From Schauerella aestuarii (GTDB taxonomy: Bacteria > Pseudomonadota > Gammaproteobacteria > Burkholderiales > Burkholderiaceae_B), in the NCBI RefSeq assembly GCF_009866805.1, contig NZ_SIZW01000040.1, positions 62,001 to 126,000 of the forward strand: DNA of 64,000 bases. Direction: 5' to 3'. This document shows, one piece after another, positions 18,612 through 30,329 of this stretch. The stretch's first letter is position 1. Every line of letters starts with the position of its first letter. The position numbers and the translations under genes are program-made. The notes beneath the pieces were generated by a model. The model was given only the letters and a program-made list of their open reading frames with translations. It searched no databases and had not been told where the DNA came from.

Positions 18612-20081
18612 ATGCATGTCGATCTGTCTTCAGCTTGCTTCACCGATCTGGCGCATCGCCCCGACGCGCCGGCTGTGATCGGCGCGGACCGTACGCTCAC
18701 CTGGCAGCAGTTGCACGACGAAGCGCAGGCATGGGCCGCACAGGCCCGCGCGGCCGGGCTTGTGGCCGACGTGCCGGTTGCGATCTATGGGCACAAGGAG
18801 GCCGCATTTTTCGTGGCCATGGTGGGGTGCCTTCTGGCGGGCCTGCCGTTCGTGCCAATCGATACGCTCTATCCCCGCGAGCGCATGCTGCGCGTGGTCG
18901 ACATTGCGCGTGCAGGCGCGGTCTATGATGCAGCGGCCGGCGACTTCCTGCCGGGTGCGCCAGGCGGGGGGACGCCGTTGGCCGAGAAGGATGTGGCCTA
19001 TGTGATGTTCACCTCGGGCAGCACCGGCGACCCCAAGGGCGTGCAGATCGGCCGCGAGAGCGTGGTGCTGCTGGCCGAATGGATGCGTGGCTGCTTCGGC
19101 CTGGGCGATGCGCCGGTCTTCATGAACCAGGCGCCGTTCAGCTTCGACCTGTCGATGTATGAGGTGTTCGGCACCTTGGCGGGCGGCGGCGTGTGCGTGC
19201 TGAACGCGCGCGATCGGATCGCGAGTGGCGCGGCGTGGTTCGAGCGGTTGGCAGAGGCCGGCATTACGGTATGGGTGTCGACCCCGTCGTTTGCGCACCA
19301 GCAACTGCTGCATGCCGGTTTCTCACCCGAACATTTGCCAAGCCTCCAGGTCTTTCTCTTTTGCGGTGAGCCGCTGCCGGTGGCATTGGCCAGGAAGCTG
19401 CGCATGCGGTTTCCGTCGGCCCGTATCCTGAATACCTACGGCCCCACGGAAGCCACGGTGGCTACCACGTGGATCGAGATCGACGATGCGCTTCTGGCGG
19501 CACATCCGCAACTGCCGATCGGCTATGCCAAGCCCGACTCTGCAGTATGGGTGGAGGGCGACGAACTGTGCATCGCGGGCGAGCACGTGATGCGGGGTTA
19601 CTTGAATCGGCCTGACCTGAATGCCACCAAGCTATTTACCGATACATCAGGCCGGCGCGCCTTTCGCACGGGAGACGTTGGCGAGCAGCGTGAGGATGGA
19701 CTGCTGTTTTGCCGCGGCCGGCGCGACGATCAAATCAAGCTCAATGGCTATCGCATCGAGCTCACCGAAGTGGACGCCGCACTCGATCATTTGACCGGCG
19801 TGCGTGCCGGCGCGTGCATCGTGCTGCGCCGTCCCGATGGGACTGCCGTACGGTTAATCGGGTTTGTGGAGCGTTCCGAAGGTGTGGACGGTGCCGATGA
19901 TTCGGCGTTGCTCATCCAAGGCCCGGACGCCTTTGGTCGCTGGAAGCACGTGCTGGGAGAGCGGTTGCCGGGTTATATGGTGCCCACCGAGCTGATCGTG
20001 TGCAAGCATCTGCCGATGTCGCCCAATCACAAGATCGATCGCAAAACGCTGGCGCAATGGTATGCGGACATGCCGGCGTAG
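18612..20081 (+). CDS. dltA: D-alanine--D-alanyl carrier protein ligase DltA
   Basis: A 489-residue adenylation-domain enzyme that activates D-alanine with ATP and loads it on DltC. Core motifs are A3 TSGSTGDPKG (from residue 134), A5 NTYGPTEATVATTW, A7 TGD, and A10 NHKIDRK with the catalytic Lys474. FLFCGEPLP has Cys251, matching the Cys in DltA proteins that helps select D- over L-alanine. Length fits single-module DltA rather than a peptide synthetase. It is the last gene of the locus and is followed by a repeat array and a shared terminator. Confidence 0.94.
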   Translation: MHVDLSSACFTDLAHRPDAPAVIGADRTLTWQQLHDEAQAWAAQARAAGLVADVPVAIYGHKEAAFFVAMVGCLLAGLPFVPIDTLYPRERMLRVVDIARAGAVYDAAAGDFLPGAPGGGTPLAEKDVAYVMFTSGSTGDPKGVQIGRESVVLLAEWMRGCFGLGDAPVFMNQAPFSFDLSMYEVFGTLAGGGVCVLNARDRIASGAAWFERLAEAGITVWVSTPSFAHQQLLHAGFSPEHLPSLQVFLFCGEPLPVALARKLRMRFPSARILNTYGPTEATVATTWIEIDDALLAAHPQLPIGYAKPDSAVWVEGDELCIAGEHVMRGYLNRPDLNATKLFTDTSGRRAFRTGDVGEQREDGLLFCRGRRDDQIKLNGYRIELTEVDAALDHLTGVRAGACIVLRRPDGTAVRLIGFVERSEGVDGADDSALLIQGPDAFGRWKHVLGERLPGYMVPTELIVCKHLPMSPNHKIDRKTLAQWYADMPA

Positions 20082-20097
20082 TGCGGCGCTGAGCACT

Positions 20098-20253
20098 GAG
20101 GTAAGTGGTGCGAATGATCGGTGCGCAACAGCGACACGGATAGACGGCACGGATAAACGGTACGCATAAACGGCACGCATAAACGGTACGGATAAGTGGT
20201 GCGTATAAGCGGTATCGATAAACGGTACCGATAAGCCGTACCGATAAGCCGTA
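20098..20253. repeat. Twelve-unit 13-bp tandem repeat
   Basis: Twelve consecutive 13-bp units with consensus close to CGGATAAACGGTA fill the spacer after dltA. Units 3-12 (20124-20253) keep the period without slippage; the last two full units are identical (CCGATAAGCCGTA). The first three are diverged but in phase. It is noncoding in any credible gene; the minus-strand frame through it yields only a repeated peptide. Confidence 0.9.
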
Positions 20254-20275
20254 CCGGTGATCGACCATCCAAAAC

Positions 20276-20298
20276 AAAACCCGCCGAGGCGGGTTTTT
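20276..20298. terminator. Bidirectional terminator between dltA and yggT
   Basis: The stem AACCCGCC / GGCGGGTT with a two-base loop is flanked by an A-rich run on the left and TTTTT on the right, so it can end both the dlt transcript and the converging yggT transcript. Confidence 0.85.
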
Positions 20299-20374
20299 GT
20301 TTGTTGAGCGGTGGCTCGGCTGGCGAACTCATGCTTGCGGCTTGACGCCACATGCCATACATCAAACGGCGAAA

Positions 20375-20935
20375 TTACAGCCCGAACAGCCGGAAGCTTG
20401 CGCGCGTGATGATCATCAGCAGCACTTGCGCCAGGATCAGCAACACGAGCGGTGAGAAATCGATCGTGGTGCGGGGCAGAATGCGGCGGATCGGGTCGAG
20501 CAGCGGGGTGGTGAGGGTTTGCAGGAGCGGCATAAGCGGCGCTCCGGGATTGACCCATGACAGCACGGCCTGAATCAGCGTGAGCCACACAACCAGATTC
20601 AGGATCCATTTCACGACCGTAAGCAATGCTGCGCCCAAGGCCATCGGCAATGCCGAGACGGGGGGCAGCGTGCCGATCGCGGCCAGCCACATAAGGAAGA
20701 GGTACACCAGGGCTGCCAGCCAGGCGCCGACGAGGCACGCCCATTCGATTCGTCCGCGGCTGGGGATCACGCGGCGAAGAGGCCCGACGAGCCAATCCGT
20801 GCCGCGAAAGACGGCATGCGCCAACGGATTGAGCGGGGGAATACGCACGGCATGCATCCAGGCGCGGATAATGAGCGCAGCGCCAAAAAGCGTGAAGGCA
20901 ATATCGAGCAAGAACCGGAGAATGTCGCCGATCAT
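20375..20935 (-). CDS. yggT: YggT-family membrane protein
   Basis: A 186-residue integral membrane protein with two copies of the YGGT repeat (each a pair of helices with NPLAHAVFRGTDWLVGPLRRVIP and NPGAPLMPLLQTLTTPLLDPIRRILP). The family is widespread; proposed links are to membrane or osmotic homeostasis and cell division in some bacteria, but no activity is established. It converges on dltA. proC, a frequent neighbour, is not here. Confidence 0.92.
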   Translation of the reverse strand: MIGDILRFLLDIAFTLFGAALIIRAWMHAVRIPPLNPLAHAVFRGTDWLVGPLRRVIPSRGRIEWACLVGAWLAALVYLFLMWLAAIGTLPPVSALPMALGAALLTVVKWILNLVVWLTLIQAVLSWVNPGAPLMPLLQTLTTPLLDPIRRILPRTTIDFSPLVLLILAQVLLMIITRASFRLFGL

Positions 20936-21050
20936 GGTGTCATCTGTCGCGTTGAGGTGGCGCTATTGTCGCACGCATACGTGAAGATCGGCGCCCACTC
21001 ATACGAATGATAAACAGGCGAAAGGGCCGGCTGATCTCGGCGTGGAAATG

Positions 21051-21080
21051 AAAAAGCCACCTCGCGTCAAGCGAGATGGC
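21051..21080 (-). terminator. Terminator after the H1-like gene
   Basis: Read on the minus strand, GCCATCTCGC and GCGAGGTGGC pair around TTGAC (one mismatch) and are followed by TTTTTC, placed 50 bp past the stop of the histone-like gene. Confidence 0.75.
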
Positions 21081-21127
21081 CCGGTATCCGCGCGCGCGTT
21101 CAGCGGCGCGGATCAGGAACGGTCGTC

Positions 21128-21709
21128 TTAGGGACGGCCGCCCGTGGGGAAAGGCCACGATGCTGCCGGGTTCAGCGCGGTCTTCGTGCTGGAGGCGGCG
21201 CCGCTTGCGGAAGGCTGAGCCGGCTTCTTGGCGGCAGTCTTCTTGGCAGGGGCTTTCTTGGTGGCGGGCTTCTTGGTTGCAGCGGGCTTGGCGGCCGGCT
21301 TTGCTGCAGCCGTCTTCTTCACGGCCGGCGCCTTCTTGGCAACCGTTTTGGCCGTGGATTTCTTGGCCGGTGCCTTGGTGGCCGTGGTCTTCTTGGCGAC
21401 GGCTTTCTTGGCTACAGCTTTTTTAGCAACTGCTTTCTTGGCAACGGCTTTCTTGGCCGGTGCCTTCTTGGCGGCGGCGACTTTCTTTACTGCCGTTTTC
21501 TTGGTTGCTGCTTTCTTGGCCGGAGCCTTCTTCGCTGCAACCTTCTTCACAGCGGCTTTCTTGGCCGGTGCTTTTTTGACGGCAGTGGTCTTCTTCACGG
21601 CGGCTTTGGTGGCCGTCGTTTTCTTTACTGCGGCTTTCGTCGCAGCGGGCTTCTTGGCGGCGGCTTTCTTGGCCGGTGCCTTCTTCGCAGCTTTTTTGGC
21701 TGTTGCCAT
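21128..21709 (-). CDS. Histone H1-like Lys/Ala/Pro-rich DNA-binding protein
   Basis: A 193-residue protein made mainly of short [10 protein letters not shown] and VKKTT repeats (residues 3-165), as in the H1-like proteins of Bordetella and Burkholderia, resembling the C-terminal tail of eukaryotic H1. It should bind DNA without sequence preference and condense the nucleoid. The last 25 residues lose the repeat and end [12 protein letters not shown] clear Shine-Dalgarno (AAGGAGC) precedes the ATG. The DNA is correspondingly repetitive, so length may vary between strains. Antisense frames here are artefacts of the repeat. Confidence 0.92.
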   Translation of the reverse strand: MATAKKAAKKAPAKKAAAKKPAATKAAVKKTTATKAAVKKTTAVKKAPAKKAAVKKVAAKKAPAKKAATKKTAVKKVAAAKKAPAKKAVAKKAVAKKAVAKKAVAKKTTATKAPAKKSTAKTVAKKAPAVKKTAAAKPAAKPAATKKPATKKAPAKKTAAKKPAQPSASGAASSTKTALNPAASWPFPTGGRP

Positions 21710-21848
21710 GGTCTTGCTCCTTAGGTTCAGGGGTCCCAGAACTTAAACCCGCGCGCCTCAGGAGGAGTCGCTCGGGTTATTCATCGGCACATACCGACGG
21801 CATGACATGCATGCCGGAAAGTGGTGTGCGCTAATGAATACGGCACAG

Positions 21849-21893
21849 CCATTTGAACTGGCCCCCGCGGTTGACGCGGGCCATTTCAAATGG
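21849..21893. repeat. Long inverted repeat downstream of nrdB
   Basis: CCATTTGAA and TTCAAATGG form the outer perfect arms, and GGCCCCCGCG / CGCGGGCC the inner ones around GTTGA. It lies 72 bp past the nrdB stop. It could stop or protect the nrdAB mRNA, but no T-tract follows on either strand, so it is not a standard terminator. Confidence 0.7.
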
Positions 21894-21965
21894 CGACGGT
21901 ACGCGCACGGGATCACCCGCTTGCGTACCGCTTTATTCAACGTGTCCGAACACCCCGACCAGGGA

Positions 21966-23159
21966 TCACTCCCAGTTCAGCGCGCCTCCGGTCTGATATT
22001 CGATCACGCGTGTTTCAAAAAAGTTGCGTTCCTTCTTCAGGTCGATCATTTCGGCCATCCACGGGAAGGGATTTTCTTCCTGCGCGTAGAGCGGCTCGAT
22101 ACCGATTTGCTGGCAACGACGGTTTGCAATGAAGCGAAGATACGACTTGAACATCGGTGCATTCAAACCCAAAACACCGCGCGGCATCGTGTCTTCGGCG
22201 TAAGCGTATTCCAGTTCGACCGCTTTGCGGAAGAGTTCGCGAATTTCTTCGCGGAATGCCGGCGTCCAGAGATGCGGATTTTCGAGCTTCACCGTATTGA
22301 TCAGATCGATGCCGAAGTTGCAGTGCATGGATTCATCGCGAAGGATGTACATGTACTGCTCGGCGGCGCCGGTCATCTTGTTCTGACGGCCCAACGCCAG
22401 AATCTGGGTAAAGCCCACGTAAAAGAACAGTCCTTCCATCAGGCATGCGAAGACGATCAACGACTTCAACAGCGTCTGGTCCGCATCGGGCGTGCCCGTT
22501 TTGAAATGCGGATCGGCGATGGCGTCGATGAACGGAATCAGGAACTCGTCTTTCGCGCGAATCGAAGGCACTTCGTTGTACGCGTTGAAGATTTCCGCTT
22601 CGTCCAGATCCAGGCTTTCGACGATGTACTGATAAGCGTGCGTGTGAATCGCTTCTTCGAACGCCTGGCGCAGCAAGAACTGGCGCGCTTCAGGCGCGGT
22701 GATGTGGCGATAGGTGCCCAGCACGATGTTGTTGGCAGCCAGCGAATCGGCCGTCACGAAGAAACCCAGGTTGCGCTTGACGATGCGGCGCTCGTCGTCG
22801 GTCAGACCGTTGGGGTTCTTCCACAGTGCGATGTCGCGCGACATGTTCACTTCCTGCGGCATCCAGTGGTTGGCGCAGGTGGCGAGGTATTTTTCCCACG
22901 CCCACTTGTACTTGAACGGCACCAGTTGGTTGACGTCGGTCATGCCGTTGATGATGCGCTTGTCGGCCGCCTTGACGCGATGCGCCGTGGCGGCTTCGTC
23001 CACTTCCGGTTCGGCAGTGGCGGGGGCGGGCTGAGGCAGTGCCGCGTCGTTGAACGCGTTGCTTGCCGCGCGCACCGGCTCGGCCTGGGCAGGCCCGCGA
23101 CCCGACGCGGGCGTCGGAGCGGGTTGCGTGGCGAGAGGTTCGTCGTCCCAATTAATCAT
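21966..23159 (-). CDS. nrdB: Ribonucleoside-diphosphate reductase beta subunit (class Ia-like)
   Basis: A 397-residue R2 subunit, which houses the di-iron site and tyrosyl radical used to reduce ribonucleotides. Metal ligands can be traced: Asp138 ([12 protein letters not shown]), Glu169 and His172 ([13 protein letters not shown]), and the later SMHCNFGID. Tyr176, seven residues after Glu169, is the radical position, so this is a Tyr-radical enzyme. Residues 10-60 are a nonconserved Ala/Pro-rich extension. The C-terminus [10 protein letters not shown] provides the R1-docking tail. It follows nrdA by 21 bp. Overall sequence is close to the group containing chlamydial R2, which lacks this Tyr. 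Confidence 0.96.
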   Translation of the reverse strand: MINWDDEPLATQPAPTPASGRGPAQAEPVRAASNAFNDAALPQPAPATAEPEVDEAATAHRVKAADKRIINGMTDVNQLVPFKYKWAWEKYLATCANHWMPQEVNMSRDIALWKNPNGLTDDERRIVKRNLGFFVTADSLAANNIVLGTYRHITAPEARQFLLRQAFEEAIHTHAYQYIVESLDLDEAEIFNAYNEVPSIRAKDEFLIPFIDAIADPHFKTGTPDADQTLLKSLIVFACLMEGLFFYVGFTQILALGRQNKMTGAAEQYMYILRDESMHCNFGIDLINTVKLENPHLWTPAFREEIRELFRKAVELEYAYAEDTMPRGVLGLNAPMFKSYLRFIANRRCQQIGIEPLYAQEENPFPWMAEMIDLKKERNFFETRVIEYQTGGALNWE

Positions 23160-23180
23160 GAATGCTTTCTCCAGCGTCGG

Positions 23181-26096
<2,916 letters not shown>

Positions 26097-26248
26097 GGAA
26101 GCTCCTAGTGTGCGTGGAATGCGTGATGAAGGAATCGGCCCATCGAAGGCCAATTCCGAAGTAAGTGGGGTGATGCTGGAAATCGTGAGACGGGTGAGTC
26201 AACTACGACTGCGGCGCGCTAGAAGGATTAGACTTTTTCCCTCTCCAG

Positions 26249-26264
26249 CCACTAGATGTGGTGT
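26249..26264. promoter_or_regulatory. NrdR-box-like operator, promoter-distal copy
   Basis: The sequence CCACTAGATGTGGTGT contains the palindromic CACTA...GGTG frame seen in the second copy. Its centre is 31 bp from that copy, matching the three-helical-turn spacing of tandem NrdR boxes. It lies downstream of the inferred nrdA start site. Confidence 0.7.
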
Positions 26265-26279
26265 GTGCCCGTGGCGTCG

Positions 26280-26295
26280 GCACCAATTCTAGTGA
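26280..26295. promoter_or_regulatory. NrdR-box-like operator overlapping the nrdA -10
   Basis: On the minus strand this reads TCACTAGAATTGGTGC. The TAGAAT inside it is also the candidate -10, so repressor binding would block RNA polymerase. nrdR is encoded at about 50 kb in this window. Confidence 0.72.
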
Positions 26296-26314
26296 CCTTG
26301 GCCGTTCGGATCAA
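26286..26314 (-). promoter_or_regulatory. Candidate sigma-70 promoter of nrdAB
   Basis: On the minus strand TTGATC (26314-26309) and TAGAAT (26291-26286) are separated by 17 bp, giving 4/6 and 5/6 consensus matches. The start site would be near 26279, leaving a leader of about 180 nt before the nrdA ATG. Confidence 0.65.
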
Positions 26315-26366
26315 GTCTAAAGTTTACTTGACGAACCCGACGAAAAATGCAAATTCGAACCTGCCT

Positions 26367-26413
26367 TGGAAAAAACAAAATCGCCCGGCGCGCAGAGCCT
26401 GCACGGCGGGCGA
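26367..26413 (-). terminator. Terminator of the indolepyruvate oxidoreductase gene
   Basis: Read on the minus strand, TCGCCCG at 26413 pairs with CGGGCGA ending at 26381, with further G/C pairs inside, followed by TTTTGTTTTTT. It lies 23 bp past the stop of the oxidoreductase gene. Confidence 0.7.
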
Positions 26414-26435
26414 AGTGACTACTTAGAATGCCGTT

Positions 26436-29400
26436 TCAAGCGGTTTTTCGTAGATCTTCGACCGGAGAATGAGGCATATCGTAGGCCTGCAGTGCGCGAC
26501 TCAAGTCTTCATGAAATTTAAGAATGTTCTTATCTTTCACGTGACCGTAGCCTCGCACTTTTTCTGCCAGGCTGGCGATACGCACCGCCTCGCCCAGGCG
26601 GGCGGCGTCCAACCTGCCGCAGAGCGTGTCGATGGCCGCGACATAGGTCTGGATCATCGCGCGTTCCGTGCGGCGGTCGGCAGTGTAGCCGAATGGGTCG
26701 AGCCATGTGCCGCGCACCCGTTTGAACCGCGCCAGCAGTCGCAGGGCCGGCATCATGCGCGGACCGAATGTCATCTTGCGCGGTACCCCGGTGCGAGGAT
26801 CCTTGCGGGCCAGGAGCGGCGGCGCCATATGAAAGCGCAGGCTGTAGTCGCCTTCGAATTGCGCGCCGAGTTGCGCTTCGAAGGCGCCGTCCGTAAAGAG
26901 GCGAGCGACCTCGTACTCATCCTTGTAGGCCATCAGCCGATAGAGCTCGCGCGCCACGACCGGCGCCAGACGCAATGCGCCATCCGGATGCACGGCGCGT
27001 TCGCGTTCGGCTACGCCACGCACGATCGCTTCGTATCGGCGAGCATAGGCGGCGTCCTGGTAGCGGGTGAGATCGGCAATGCCGCGAGCCAGACGCTTAT
27101 CGAACGATTCCGGAATCGTCAGTTGCACCACTTGGGCGGCGGGGCGCAACGCAGCAGCGAGCGCCTCCGGCTGCTGTGCCGCCAGCCGGCCGTAGTCGAA
27201 AGCTTCGGTGTTCTTTTGCACCGCCACGTTGTTGAGTTCGATGGCGCGCTTGAGCGCGGCATGCGACACCGGCACCCAGCCCCGCTGCCAGGCGTAGCCG
27301 AGCAGGAAGATGTTCGAGAGAATGCTGTCGCCGAACAGCGCAACCGCGATCTGATGGGCATCGAGCGATTCGGCGTGCGCCTCGCCGACGGCATGGCGGA
27401 TCTTGGCCAGCAGCGACTCGGGGCGAAAGGCCGCATCCGGATTACGCGTGAATTCGGAGAGCGGTGCCACATATGTATTGGCGATCACATGCGTGTGACC
27501 GTGGCGCAGCGCGCCCAGCGATTCGGGCGATACCGCGGCCACCGGGTCGCACATGATGGCGGTATCGGCTTGCTGCCAGTCGATGCGCACGGGGCCGGGG
27601 GCCGCCTGAGCCGTACCGATGCGGATATGGCTGATCACCGTGCCGCCCTTCTGCGCCAGGCCGGTGAGATCCAGCACCGAGGTGCTGCGGCCTTCCAGGT
27701 GCGCGGCCATCGACACGAGTGCGCCGATCGTGATCACGCCGGTGCCGCCCATGCCGGCCACGAGCAGGCTGTATACGCCGTCTTGTGACGCGGGCGCGGG
27801 CAGGGGCAGGGTGGCGATCGCGTCGGCCAGGCGCGTGCGCTCCGCCTGGGGGGCGGCGGTTTTGCGGGGCGCACCACCCATTACCGACACGAAACTCGGG
27901 CAGAAGCCGTCGACGCAGCTGTAGTCTTTATTGCAGCTCGATTGATCGATGGCGCGTTTGCGGCCATACGGTGTCTCGACCGGCACCACCGACAGGCAGT
28001 TCGACTGCACGCCGCAATCGCCGCAGCCTTCGCACACGGCGGTGTTGATCGCCAGTCGGCGGGCGGGATCGGGGTAAGCGTTCTTCTTGCGGCGGCGGCG
28101 TTTTTCGGCGGCGCAGGTTTGGTCGTGAATCAGGATCGTCACGCCTGCAATCTCGCGCAACTCGCGTTGCAGGCGATCGAGTTCGCGGCGGTGATGCACC
28201 ACGACACCCGCACCCATGTCCACACCAGCGTATTTTTCGGGCTCGTCGGAAGTGACGACGACGCGCTTGACGCCCTCGCTGGACATTTGCCGGCTGATCT
28301 GCGGCACGGAGATGGGGCCGTCGACCGGTTGACCGCCCGTCATCGCGACTGCGTCATTGAACAGGATCTTGTAGGTGATGGTGGCATTGGCGGCAACGGC
28401 TTGGCGAATGGCCAGGTAACCCGAGTGGAAGTACGTGCCTTCGCCCATGTTCTGGAACACATGTGGCATGGTCGTATAGCGCGACAGGCCAACCCAATCG
28501 ACGCCTTCCCCGCCCATTTGCGTGAGTCCGCCCGTGTCGCGGTCCATCCACGCGGCCATGTAATGGCACCCCACGCCGGACTGCGCCTGGCTGCCTTCCG
28601 GCACCTTGGTCGAGGTGTTGTGCGGACAGCCCGAACAGAAGTAGGGCTTGCGACGCATGCCATCCGCGTCGTTGTTGAGCGATTCCGGACAGGTGAATGC
28701 CGCGAGATGCGCCAGACGATCGGCGCCGCCATGGGCCGCGATCCAGCGCAGCAGGGGGGCGGCCAGCAACGACGGGCGCAACTGGCCGGCCGACGGAATG
28801 AGGCCTGCGCCATCCATGTCGCGCTTGCCGACCACGCTTGGGCGGGTGGCGCGGTTGAAAAGCATCTCCTTGACCTGCGTTTCGACGACGGCGCCTTTTT
28901 CCTCGACCACCATGATGTGGTCCAGGCCCTCGGCAAAGGCCAGCAGACGATCGCGATCCAGCGGCCAGGTCAGGCCGGGGCGGTAGATACGCAAGGCGTC
29001 GGTGCCCTCGGCATCGTCAAGCCCGGCGCGGGCCAGCAATTCCATGACGTCCAGATGCGCTTTGCCGACGGTGATCAGGCCCATGCGGGCGCCAGGTGCG
29101 GCGCGCACGACGGTATCGATGCTGTGCGTGCGCGCGAAATCTGCCACCGCCAACATGCGCCGATCGATGCGGGCCTCGATGGCCAGCGACAGGAAATCGC
29201 GGGCGCCATACTCGAGATCGTCGGCATCGGCCGCAGGCGGCATGGCGAACTGAGCCGGTGCCGAGACGTCGAACGCACGCCCACTTTCGATGGTTTCCGA
29301 CAAGGCCTTGAAGGCGACCCATGCGCCGGCATAGCGCGACAACGCCCATCCATATAAGCCGTAGGTTTCATACTCGGCCACGGTCGACGGATTGAGGATC

Positions 29401-30065
29401 GGCATTTGCCAGCCGATCAGCGATGGTTCGCTTGCGTGCGGAATCGACGAGGACACGGCCGTGTGGTCGTCACCCACCACCACAAGCACGCCGCCGTGGC
29501 GCGAGGCACCTGCCGCATGGCCGTGATGCAACGCGTCGCCGGCGCGATCCACGCCCGGACCCTTGCCGTACCACATGCCGAAGACGCCATCGACCGTGCG
29601 ATCCTGGCGCATGCCCGCCTGCTGCGTGCCCATGAGGGCCGTCGCGGCCATGTCTTCGTTGATGGCCGGTACGAACGTGATGTTTTCGGCGTCGAGCGCC
29701 TTCTTCGCGCGCCACAACGCCATATCGACACCACCCAGGGGCGAGCCGCGATAGCCGCTCACGAACCCGGCGGTGTTCAGGCCAGCCGCGCGATCGAGGC
29801 GATGTTGCGTGAGCAGCATGCGCACGAGGGCTTGCGTGCCGGTGAGGAAGATGCGGCCGCTGGTGCGCGACAGGTTGTCGCTCAGGGCGTAATCGGTGTC
29901 CAGCTCACTGGAAGCTTGCGCAGCGTCGTGTGGGGCATCTGCCGGCAGGGCGGCACCACGTGCTGCAGTGGCCGGAAATGCGGCAGTGGATGCTTCAGGT
30001 TCAAGTGCTGCATTGCCTGGCGCGGCAGGGTGCGAATCCAGATCGGTATGGCGGGTGCCGTCCAT
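26436..30065 (-). CDS. Indolepyruvate ferredoxin oxidoreductase (fused alpha/beta/gamma form)
   Basis: A 1209-residue fused 2-oxoacid:ferredoxin oxidoreductase, which oxidatively decarboxylates arylpyruvates to aryl-acyl-CoA in amino acid breakdown, using TPP and an Fe-S centre. Residues 55-500 hold the pyrimidine-binding domain (GFVSGYRGSPLGGVD; GDDHTAVSSS) and the TPP-binding part begins around FCSGCPHNTSTKVPEG. A ferredoxin-like Cys cluster follows (CEGCGDCGVQSNC...CNKDYSC). The gamma domain starts near LLVAGMGGTGVITIG, and the last 200 residues are a separate conserved tail. The first 50 residues are low complexity. The gene is divergent from an Lrp-type regulator that may control it. Confidence 0.93.
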   Translation of the reverse strand: MDGTRHTDLDSHPAAPGNAALEPEASTAAFPATAARGAALPADAPHDAAQASSELDTDYALSDNLSRTSGRIFLTGTQALVRMLLTQHRLDRAAGLNTAGFVSGYRGSPLGGVDMALWRAKKALDAENITFVPAINEDMAATALMGTQQAGMRQDRTVDGVFGMWYGKGPGVDRAGDALHHGHAAGASRHGGVLVVVGDDHTAVSSSIPHASEPSLIGWQMPILNPSTVAEYETYGLYGWALSRYAGAWVAFKALSETIESGRAFDVSAPAQFAMPPAADADDLEYGARDFLSLAIEARIDRRMLAVADFARTHSIDTVVRAAPGARMGLITVGKAHLDVMELLARAGLDDAEGTDALRIYRPGLTWPLDRDRLLAFAEGLDHIMVVEEKGAVVETQVKEMLFNRATRPSVVGKRDMDGAGLIPSAGQLRPSLLAAPLLRWIAAHGGADRLAHLAAFTCPESLNNDADGMRRKPYFCSGCPHNTSTKVPEGSQAQSGVGCHYMAAWMDRDTGGLTQMGGEGVDWVGLSRYTTMPHVFQNMGEGTYFHSGYLAIRQAVAANATITYKILFNDAVAMTGGQPVDGPISVPQISRQMSSEGVKRVVVTSDEPEKYAGVDMGAGVVVHHRRELDRLQRELREIAGVTILIHDQTCAAEKRRRRKKNAYPDPARRLAINTAVCEGCGDCGVQSNCLSVVPVETPYGRKRAIDQSSCNKDYSCVDGFCPSFVSVMGGAPRKTAAPQAERTRLADAIATLPLPAPASQDGVYSLLVAGMGGTGVITIGALVSMAAHLEGRSTSVLDLTGLAQKGGTVISHIRIGTAQAAPGPVRIDWQQADTAIMCDPVAAVSPESLGALRHGHTHVIANTYVAPLSEFTRNPDAAFRPESLLAKIRHAVGEAHAESLDAHQIAVALFGDSILSNIFLLGYAWQRGWVPVSHAALKRAIELNNVAVQKNTEAFDYGRLAAQQPEALAAALRPAAQVVQLTIPESFDKRLARGIADLTRYQDAAYARRYEAIVRGVAERERAVHPDGALRLAPVVARELYRLMAYKDEYEVARLFTDGAFEAQLGAQFEGDYSLRFHMAPPLLARKDPRTGVPRKMTFGPRMMPALRLLARFKRVRGTWLDPFGYTADRRTERAMIQTYVAAIDTLCGRLDAARLGEAVRIASLAEKVRGYGHVKDKNILKFHEDLSRALQAYDMPHSPVEDLRKTA

Positions 30066-30329
30066 TGGGCATGTCTCCTCGTTTTAGCCATGATAGGCTT
30101 CTCGCACAAGGGTTTTATTGCGTAATCGACGCGTGAATTCCCTATGATTTGAAATGAATGTTTCGTTTGATGGCCATATAACGGCTGTTGGCCTCAAAAT
30201 CCGATGTTCGGGTGTCGGGAGGCGTTTGAGCGTTGCTGAAACCTTCGGCGCACCGGCTGCTCGCATCGATCGACAAGGATTCGGTCGGGCGTGAGTGACG
30301 AACACGTTGGCCAATCAAAAGGAGGGGAC

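Noticed and set aside
19854-20795. A minus-strand frame with repeated RTVYACRL-type peptide
   Set aside because: It is only the 13-bp tandem repeat read as codons, and it also runs antisense through dltA and inside yggT.
21228-21746. A hydrophobic FLAGAF-repeat protein on the plus strand
   Set aside because: It is the antisense image of the Lys/Ala codons in the H1-like gene.
27942-29357. A 471-codon plus-strand frame inside the indolepyruvate oxidoreductase gene
   Set aside because: Antisense to a well-supported gene and without recognisable motifs.
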